64,000 nucleotides of DNA from Cryptocoryne crispatula var. balansae (lineage: Eukaryota > Streptophyta > Magnoliopsida > Alismatales > Araceae). Shown piece by piece: positions 56,194-64,000 of this stretch. The notes below the pieces were generated by a model, which saw only the letters and a program-made list of their open reading frames with translations, was not told the DNA's origin and made no database searches. Numbering within the stretch: the stretch's first letter is position 1; every line of letters begins with the position of its first letter. The stretch spans positions 31,721,507-31,785,506 of the forward strand of contig CM069922.1 of assembly GCA_036172225.1 (NCBI GenBank), in the 5' to 3' direction. The translations under genes and the position numbers were made by a program.

Positions 56194-57425
56194 ACAAGAT
56201 GCCCATGACGTTAAGGTCTGGAAGACACATCGAGATGTCGGACTACTACGAGCAAGAAGAGGAGTACGAGACGGGCCACTAAGAGCTACAAACCCATGGT
56301 CCAACCAGAGGGCCATGTCAATGCCGTCAAAGAGCACAGAAGTTAAAAATCTTACTCATCAACCTACTTCATTTAGTGTGGAGCAACTCCAACAGGGTCT
56401 ATCTCTCCATCTAGACCCTGAATCCTTTTTACTCATGCAATCTTTGACAAAGGGCAAGATGCCCGCCAATCAAGATCAGGTCGAGGGAAATCAATCCCCC
56501 TCACCACCTCAATCGGCAGTCAGGCCCCTGATCATTTCTTCTCCTGGGCAATGCTACCGTGTCTCCACTCACCCCGTTGTGGGGCATTCACATAATGCTA
56601 TTCTAGCTCTTGTTTCCAACCCACCTCTTCCACCCCATTCACCTAAACACTTCGCTCCGGTGGTTCAAGAATCCGCCTCACCCAAGCTTTTATTGATAAG
56701 CTCGATCGAATGGATAAGCGCTTTGAAGAATTAAAGCACTGTTTGGACTTCAAAACGGCTCTGAAATCTCAATCCCATCCTTTCCAGTTCTACACCTTCC
56801 TCCTTCAGATATACTAGTTTTTCAATGTTACAACGGGACTGGTAATCCTTTCAATCATCTGAAGGATTTCTTATACGACTCCACGTTCTGGAAGAATGAC
56901 CGCAAAGCACTTGCCTTTCTATTCTGTCGGTCATTGGAAGGATCCGCCCTTGACTGGTTCTATTCTCTTGATTCTATTGAAGCAGCGGATTTTGATATTG
57001 TCAAGGCAAAGTTTCTACAGAGGTACAAGGATCGGGTGGGGCTAGCCTACTCGATAACAGATTTAATTGCTGAGAAAATGAAGCCGGATGAGGATTTTAC
57101 CAAATTTGCTGATCAGTGGAGGGGAATGGCTGAGAGACTAGTCGATACCATCTCAGAAGGGGAGCAGGTGAGGATGCTCATCGGGAACACCACGCTTAAC
57201 CTTCGCAACCTCCTGATCATGCACCACCCAACTACCATGAGTGAGCTATGTGATAGCGCCCGATATCTACAAGCCCACTTCAAAGACGCATCCATGATCA
57301 ACCCATTTGACCCCAAACCTCGTAACACTAGAAAGCCTACACACATGGGACCCAACAACGAAGGGGTAGTCAATAACGAGAGCGTCAATGCCATGGGTAA
57401 TCGGGGTGGGTATCGTCAAAGCTAA
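56194..57425 (+). pseudogene. gag: Tat gag, copy C
   Basis: Corresponds to 39977-41204. Open pieces are 56315-56734 and 56934-57425, separated by a frameshift around 56680-56770 (a base missing in GAATCCGCCTCACC relative to copy B, and another near AAAACGGCTCTG). The gag core (GSALDWFYSLDSIEAADFD, TISEGEQVRMLIGNTTL) is preserved. It ends at the same GGYRQS* stop as copy B. Confidence 0.85.
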
Positions 57426-58251
57426 TACGTAACCCACCACCCAACCAACAATACCGGCCAGCTCTTCAGCCAGCTCCTCAACCCCAACAACAACTTGCAT
57501 ACAACCGAGCACCACCACAGCAACCCACCTACAACCGAGCGCCCCAGTAACCAAATGCCTACAACCGAGTGCCTTAACGACAACATGTCTACAACGAGCA
57601 CAAGCGCAACAATAAGCCTACAACCAAGTGCCACCACCAGCCAACCGACCTAAGAGGGGGACCCAAGAGAGAGTACTATCCTCAAGTTTGCCATTCCCCC
57701 TCATTGATATCTTTAATGCATTGATGGCTGAACGGCGGTTGGAGCTTCCAAAGGAGAGAGAAGGATGGCCGGCGAATGCTGACATGACAAAGTACTGCAC
57801 CTACCATCGATATCCTGGGCACATGGTGGATGTCTACTTCCAATTTAAAGATTACATTCATGACCTCAACGATCGGGGAACATTGGTAGGGACGGATGGG
57901 AGAATCCATTCAAGCAATGAGGGCACGACGAGAATCAACCTCGGCGACAACAACCTCAAGCACAACGACGGCCCGGCACAGGCGGTCCAAGATCCGCTCC
58001 CAGTACATGCACCCATACAAGCACCGGCACTAGCACCACCAAACCAACGACTCAGCCTCGTCCACTCTGCCATCGAGGAGTCAACCCACCATTCCCAGGG
58101 TTGGCAAGTTGAGGATCAAACCGCCTCTATACCTGCCAGACCAACCCCACCTACAAATCGCACCATACTCTCCATGCGAGAGCTGCCCTCAGCCCACAAA
58201 GTACCCAAACACCACTCCCCTCACCAGCCATTAACCCTCCACGATGCCTAA
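57426..58251 (+). pseudogene. Tat gag C-terminal and CHHC region, copy C
   Basis: The open piece 57628-58251 carries LPFPLIDIFNALMAERRLELP and YCTYHRYPGHMVDVY; the last Cys of the C-x2-H-x4-H-x4-C motif is Tyr here (TGC to TAC). After YIHDLND the frame slips relative to copy B through small indels (57880-57990), giving unrelated residues before the common tail. A remnant of the Pro-rich minisatellite follows (about 58230-58530). Confidence 0.8.
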
Positions 58252-58590
58252 TCATTAGACTGCCACCAGCCTCCCAACCAGCACCCCAACCATCACCCCA
58301 ACCTAACCCATCCACCATCATTCCTCCTCGGTGTCTAATCATTAGATCTCCACCAACACCCCAAACATCACCTAACCTACCAGCCTCCACCACCCCTCGG
58401 CCTCTCATTATCCGACCATCACCCATTAATCATCCGACCATCACCACCAACACCCCAACTATCACCCAACATATCGGCCTCCACCAATCCACGACCCCTC
58501 ATCATATGATCCTCACTGCCCTTACCTACCACGGGCCCCTCAACATACCAACTAACCCTACCATCACCATCATCACCACTCCCCCCTACC

Positions 58591-59287
58591 ATGTTGGCGC
58601 CGGCACTTCGTAGTGGGAAGATGTTCCAAAGGGTCTTCCCCCAGGCCGGGATGCAACCACAGGAGCAAGCAGAAGAGGAGGTGGTAGAAGAACCGTTGCC
58701 TGGCACGGCATATGACTTGTTGAAGCACCTAGACAAAATGCTGACACGGATTTCAATTCTAGAGTTGATAAAGAGGTTGAAGAATCATCAAGACATTCTA
58801 CAACAGTACTTGCAGCGGGTCATGGTCAATGAGGACCTCCCACCCGAAAAGATCATTACAGTCTTGACCCCAAGGAGTGAACACCCGGCACTCACTTTCA
58901 CATAGGAGGAGTTGGCATGGCCTGAAATCAGAAAATATGCCTTACGCGTCGTAGTGGTCATTAGAGGTGTAGAAATCAAGTCTTGCTTGATTGACACCGG
59001 AGCCTATATAAATGTCATGCCGCCAGAAACATTGCAACTTTGCGGCATCTCCGATGAAGAAATCGAGCCTTCTGCCATCACTGTGACAGCATATGACAAC
59101 TCTAGGAAGGCGGCACGAGGGGTGGTTACAATGGAAGTAGGGCTCGGGCTGTGTTACCACCGCTGAGTTCTATGTTTTAGAACTGGACCTTACATTTAAA
59201 GCTATTTTGGGACGCCTATATCTTGAGGCAATAGGAGCTATTGCCTCCACTAATCATCAATGTCTGAAGTTCCCATACAAGGGCTAG
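58591..59287 (+). pseudogene. Tat protease region, copy C
   Basis: Counterpart of 42393-43091. A TAG at 58903-58905 (FT*EELAWP, where copy B has CGG) and a frame change near 59150 (GLCYHR, two bases fewer than copy B) break it. The active site LIDTGAYINVMPPETL is intact. The TAG before VIKVTN (59285-59287) is shared with copy B. Confidence 0.85.
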
Positions 59288-60278
59288 GTGATTAAAGTAA
59301 CCAACATCCCCATTTTAAATGACATGGATGACCCCTCTTCTGCACTGCCAGTATCAGAATTTGTCCAGCCGTTGGTTTCAACTACAGAGCTGCCCGAGGT
59401 CATGATGTTAATGACGCCTCCAGATACAGTTGCATGGCGGATAATGAAAGGGATGGGCTATCAACCAGGAAAGGGGTTGGGAAAGGAGCTACAGGGGGTT
59501 GTGCACCCCATTAAAGTCGTACAAAGACCAAAGAGGCATGGGCTTGGCTATGAGCCCAGTTTCACTCTGAGGATGGTCTACCGGCCAAAAAATGCCATGG
59601 GACTCCAAAAATTATTTATCAAAGGGGAGACCATGATGATGGCAGGAGACGAAGAAGAAGAACCAGTCAAGAGAAGGAAGGCACTAGAGCAAGAGGAGGA
59701 AGTGGACAACCTGAGTTCATCTCTAGTTCAGTTGTTCGTAGAGGAGGAAGAACCAGTCAAGGGTAAGTCCATCCCCAAACAACTTGTCCACCTAAACTCA
59801 CCTCCAATAAACATCCCACGTGAGCCGTATCCTACAGTCATGTACTTCAAAGTCCTCACGCTCTCCCTCCTAAATTCACTTGATGGGCTATCGAGCCCGA
59901 TTCCCACTTACGGGCCGAAATGGCCACCCAAGGCGATCCGGGCACGATAGCCCATTCAAATCTTCTTACTCCACTGGGCTTCTATGCCCATTTCAATCCA
60001 ACAACATTGGGCCTACTTGCCCACTAATCGGGCCCACGTGCCATTTAGATTTCTTTTCTAGCTTTAGGCCCACGTGTCCACCATTTGGGCCCACGTGTCC
60101 GTTAGATCTTTTCACTAGCTTTGGGCCTATCTGCCCATTTATTGTCATTGTCGGGCCTGCGAGCACATTTTTCTCTCTTTTTATTAAGTTTTCTACTTTT
60201 GCTCGAGTCCCACCGGCTCATTTTCTTTCCGTTATTGAAAACACCCAACGTCTTCTCGCAAACTCGGTTTTTCGTTAA
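59288..60278 (+). pseudogene. Tat G-patch-like linker, copy C
   Basis: Open at 59288-59950 with the same G-patch-like segment (IMKGMGYQPGKGLGKELQG). It then shifts near 59940, and the G-P-x-C-P repeat tail continues in the frame open at 59880-60278. The second stem-loop array spans 59884-60164. Confidence 0.7.
59884..60164. repeat. Second stem-loop array in Tat, copy C
   Basis: About ten TGGGCY...GCCCA units equivalent to 43688-43970. Confidence 0.7.
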
Positions 60279-60492
60279 GGAGACATCTCTCTTGGTCTCG
60301 GAGGGTGCCCCCAACCGGGGACCTCTCTTCTCCGACTCCTTTGATCAATCTGCTCGATCCTTCACCCACTGTAGATACCACTTTTTCAATTCCGTCTTTT
60401 TTTGGAGTAGTTAGGATAGGAAAGAAGAAAATTCGAGGTAAATGTGTTTCGAGAGAGATATCTCCGGCAATTAGCTCAAAAATGAAAGGAAT

Positions 60493-61591
60493 GTGCGAGG
60501 CTATCAAGTTTTTTGGAAAATGCTATCCCGACTTGACGAAATCCATTATGAGGATGAATTCAACGTAGATCATACACTGGGAGTTTATGAGGTTTTATCA
60601 AAGAAGAATCCTGATTTCAAGGATGGAATTGAGGACTTGGCTGATGAGTATGCATCTGGACTTAAAAGGTTTGAAGAACCATTAGTCATGGTGGATGAAC
60701 CGACAAAAAAATTGAATCTCGGAACATTGGAAGATCCCAAGACAGTCCTCCTAAGTGTAAACCTCACTCCCACTGAGGAACATAGCTTAATTAAAATTTT
60801 GGAAGAATATAAGGACACGTTCGCATGGACATACGAAGACATGCCGGGGTTAGACAACTCGTTAATTGAACATCGTCTAACTTTGAAACCTGGAGCTACC
60901 CTGGTCAAACAAAAATTAAGGAGATTCCACCACGATATTGCACTTAAGATGAAAGAAGAGGTCAACAAGTTACATCAAGCAAGATTTATTAAGGTCGTCC
61001 TTTATCCACAATGGGTGGCAAACATAGTCCTTGTCATGATGAAGGATGGTCGAGTTCGGATCTGCATAGACTTTAGGGACTTGAATCGAGCATGTCCTAA
61101 AGATGACTTTCCTCTACCTCATATTGATGTATTGGTTGATAACAACTGCTAGATTTAAGATCTTGTCATTCATTGATGGCTAGTTCGGTTATAATCAAAT
61201 CGGGTGGGCCGAAGAGGACCAGGAGTAGACCTCGTTCACCACACCTTGGGGAACCTGCTGCTATGTCATGATGCCCTTTGGACTGAAGAATGTTGGTGCT
61301 ACCTATCAGAGGGCCATGATAGCTATTTTTCATGACATGATGCATACCCTTGTAGAGGTGTACGTGGATGACCTGGTCGTTAAATCCAAAAGCCGAGAAG
61401 ATCATCTTGAAGTGTTAAGAAGGGTCTTGCAAAGGGCTAGGGAGTATAAGTTGAATATGAACTCAAAGAAATGCACGTTCGGAGTATCCTCAGAAAAATT
61501 GTTGGGGTTCATAGTGAGTAAAAGGGGCATAGAGATCGACCCAAACAAGGCAAAGGCAATCATTGGTATGCCTCCTCCGAGAAAAATATGA
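60493..61591 (+). pseudogene. Tat reverse transcriptase, copy C
   Basis: Open at 60493-61152 through CIDFRDLNRACPKDDFPLPHID, then broken by an inserted base (VDNNC*), TAG at a Tyr codon of the DGYFGYNQ motif (about 61183) and another TAG near 61227. The catalytic YVDD (61361-61372) lies in the next open piece, 61268-61591. Here SSEKLLGFIVSKRGIEIDPNKAKAI is read through, so the 2-bp insertion of copy B is absent. Confidence 0.9.
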
Positions 61592-62496
61592 AAGAATTTC
61601 GAGGATTAATCGGGAGGCTACGGTTTGTCTGCCGGTTCATCTCACAGCACTCCCAAAGGTGTAAACCTTTCTATGAGTTGACCAAGGCTGGGGCTGAGTT
61701 CAAATGGGATTCAAAGTGCCAGGATGCATTCGATGGTTTGAAAAGATACCTGGCTAGTCCCCCTATGCTTAGACCACCAATCCCTAGCAAGCCCTTAGTT
61801 CTATATATCTCAGTTTTGGAGAATTCTCTTGGGGCAGTCCTTGCACAAGTGGATGAAGAAGGGAAAGAGAGGGCAACTTACTATTTATCAAAGATTTTTG
61901 ATCCATGTGAGCAGAAGTATACTGTAGTGGAGAAAACCTGTGCTGCACTAGTCTGAGTAGTTCAGAAACTTAAACACTATTTTTTAGCTTATGAGGTCAA
62001 TCTTATTGCCCGCATCAATCCCATCAAATTCCTTCTAGAGAAAACTATTCTAACTGATCGATTAGGTCATTGGCAGAGTTTCCTTTCATAGTTTGATATC
62101 ACCTATGTCCCCCAGAAGGCAATTAAGGGCCATGCCATTGCCAAACATCTAGCCCATCACCCTATACCCCTCTTTGACCCAGTCCAGTCAGAGCTCCCGG
62201 ATGACGAACTAATGTTGATCCGATCTTCCCACCTTTGTACTTTTGACGGGGCTCTGAATTCACATAAGGGAATAGGAATCGTCCTTCTATCACCTGAGGG
62301 TGTCACCATTCCACAGTCATTTCAGCTTGACTTCCCAGCAACCAACAATATAGCTAAATACGAAGCCTTGCTGGCTGGGCTGGAGGCCACTCATTTCTAT
62401 GGTGCCACTGAATTGAGGGTGATAGGTGATAGCCAACTAATCCTTCACCAAGTCCTAACCAAATACCGAACTTCTCATCCAAACCTCAAACCTTAA
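61588..62496 (+). pseudogene. Tat RNase H domains, copy C
   Basis: 61588-61956: RT connection and first RNase H, ending at the same TGA as copy B (ALV*). Then a tether with CAG retained at 62074 but TAG at 62089-62091, the reverse of copy B. 62212-62496: second, archaeal-like RNase H (FDGALNSHKGIGIVLL, NIAKYEALLAGLE, LRVIGDSQLILHQV) with all three acidic residues. Confidence 0.85.
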
Positions 62497-62755
62497 CAAG
62501 AACTCACCTCTTGCCACATCAAACTCTTTTTCAAACTCACTTTTGTCCATGTTCCTCGAGCCCAGAATACCCTTGCTGATGCCCCTAGCCTACTTAGCTT
62601 CATCTCTATCGGTCCCGCTAGGTAGACAGGTGCGGACTATCCACGTCCGTAGAAGGTCGATGCCGGCAATTAATCATGGTCGATTTTTGAAGGTCAAGGA
62701 AAGATTTGGCAGGAAGGAATATTTAGAGTAGAAAGAGGAAGTTTCTCTAATCGAG

Positions 62756-63804
62756 TTGGAAGAGTTAGATGAGGGTGAGAGGCCTTGGTTTGATGAGATT
62801 GCAAGGTATTGTCAAGATCAGTCGTATCCACCTGGATCCAATGCAAAAGAAAAGAAGGCCATCAGAAGAATATCCCAGAGGTATACTATCCTAGGCGGGG
62901 TGCTCTACAAGAGAAGCTTGAGTGGAATCTTGCTGAGATGCGTTGATGAAGAAGAAGCAGAGTTGGTGCTTAAGGAAGCACATTCCGGGGTCTGTGGGGG
63001 CCATGTCAATGCTCAAGCTCTTGCCAAGAAAATCATCAGGCAGGGGTATTATTGGCTAACCCTAGAAGTGGATTGCTCCATCTTTGTCCAGCACTATAAT
63101 TCTTGCCAACTCCATGCCGACAGGATCCATTCTGCCGCATCTTCCCTTCATCCAATTCATGCCCTATGGCCCTTCGCCATGTGGGCTTTCGATATCATTG
63201 GCCCTCTAACTGATCTTAACTCTGAAATCCGTTCCAAATTGTTCATCCTAACGGCAACAGAGTACTTCACCAAGTGGGCAGAAGCGGAAGCGTTTGTAGA
63301 GATCAAGGCATCAACACTGTGCTCCTTCATCAAACGCAACATCATTGCCAGGTTCGGGATACCTAGTGACATCATCACCGACAACAGACCACAATTTCTC
63401 TCTCAAGATTTGCGTGATCTTTGCAACAGGTACCACATTGCATTGCATCATTCATATCCTTATTACCCGCAAGCAATGGTCAAGCAGAAGCCACCAACAA
63501 AACTTTGATTAAAATCATTAAGAAAACCTATAAGTCTAGCAAGTTAACGGATTGGCCAGATAACCTTGTAGATGCCCTATGGGCTTACCGTATACATGCG
63601 ACCCCCTTTGGTCAAACCCCGTATGCTCTCGCATATGGGATGAAAGCAGTGGTCCCGTACGAAGTACTCCTTCCATCACTCTGGGTTCAACTCGATAGGG
63701 ACATCCCTGTCGATGAGAAGCTAGAATCTCTCCTTACACAACTTGAACTCCTAGATGAAAGAAGGTTGGCCGCCTCCGAGCATGTCTGGACTTATCAGAA
63801 CTGA
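62756..63804 (+). pseudogene. Tat integrase, copy C
   Basis: Open at 62756-63508, then 63421-63804 in another frame. The HHCC finger has Tyr for the first Cys of C-x2-C (HYNSCQLH), and the second catalytic region reads TDNRPQF with Arg for Gly next to the catalytic Asp. The Glu segment NGQAEATNKTL is present after the frame change, and the following LWAYRIHATPFGQTPYALAYGMKAV is better preserved than in copy B. Confidence 0.9.
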
Positions 63805-64000
63805 TTGAAAAGGTTGTATCAAAAGAGGGTGGTAGAGAGAAAGTTCGAAATCGGTGAGATGGCAGTCAAACGCATATTCGTTAAGCCGGGTGGTCCCCAC
63901 TCCAAGTTGCAACCTAGCAGGAAAAGGCCTTTTGTTATAACTAAAAAATATCCAGGTAATGCATATGAGCTAACCAACGCCGATGGAGAAAAATTGAACC
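63805..64000 (+). pseudogene. Tat integrase C-terminal domain, copy C, cut by window edge
   Basis: Follows the TGA at the end of WTYQN. It reads RLYQKRVVERKFEIGEMAVKRIF and RPFVITKKYPGNAYELTNADG before the window ends. Confidence 0.75.

Larger units (their letters stand above)
48302..64000. repeat. 16-kb segment repeated across the N gap, copy C
   Basis: Collinear with 32251-47811. The first ~2.7 kb contains dense small indels and substitutions relative to units A and B, many of the form CAG to CGG, while 51000-53700 is much closer. The difference pattern suggests lower consensus quality near the contig start. Confidence 0.9.
53724..64000 (+). mobile_element. Tat-type Ty3/gypsy element, copy C, runs off window
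   Basis: Same insertion and architecture as copy B: probable 5' LTR 53724-54646, PBS region 54653-54669, leader, gag, protease, RT, two RNase H domains, integrase. The window ends in the integrase C-terminal region, so the 3' LTR is not visible. Lesions partly differ from copy B. Confidence 0.85.

Overview
The window looks like repeat-dense intergenic DNA of a flowering plant. The evidence is plant LTR retrotransposons of three lineages (a chromodomain-bearing Ty3/gypsy element, a Ty1/copia element and a Tat-type Ty3/gypsy element), CACTA, MULE-like, hAT-MITE and Helitron-like DNA transposons, initiator-tRNA-Met type primer-binding sites, and a small plant peptide-hormone gene. I cannot name the species; a monocot is possible but unproven.

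The one cellular gene family I can support is a CLE (CLAVATA3/ESR-related) prepropeptide gene, present as a same-strand series of copies. Copy A (14085-14348) is intact: 87 codons, an N-terminal signal peptide and a C-terminal dodecapeptide RVVPSGPNPLHN directly before the stop. Copy D (20739-26505) has a nonsense codon and is split inside the CLE motif by a complete Ty1/copia element. It also lies inside a non-autonomous CACTA-type element (19345-27950), so it looks like a gene captured by a transposon. E (28690-29440) is a promoter-only remnant. Copy B (32801-33062) keeps the mature motif but has a frameshift in the signal peptide and a MULE-like foldback element just after its stop. Copy C (48874-49152) matches B but is badly corrupted. 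Upstream blocks (a CACGTG box, a TGACGTCA-like box and a TATA box) are shared among copies.

Layout: 1-980 and 12609-16356 are one duplicated unit (A) split by an 11.6-kb Tekay/Del-like chromovirus (981-12603), which itself carries a solo LTR (5285-6768) in its protease region. 16357-18513 holds Helitron-like ends and a CACTA subterminal fragment. 19345-27950 is the CACTA element with CLE copy D and the copia element. 27951-30278 is AT-rich DNA with the promoter orphan E. 30279-37500 is unit B. 37513-48201 is a Tat-type element with a long leader, stem-loop arrays, gag, protease, G-patch, RT, two RNase H domains and integrase. 48202-48301 is a gap of exactly 100 N. From 48302 to the window end the sequence repeats 32251-47811 (copy C) at roughly 2% divergence in pol, with a much noisier start.

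All retrotransposon reading frames carry stops and frameshifts, so none looks autonomous. Most in-frame stops replace an expected Gln codon (CAR to TAR), as expected from cytosine deamination in methylated repeats. The tandem B/C arrangement meets at a scaffold gap, so a real 16-kb duplication cannot be told from a misplaced second haplotype from sequence alone.
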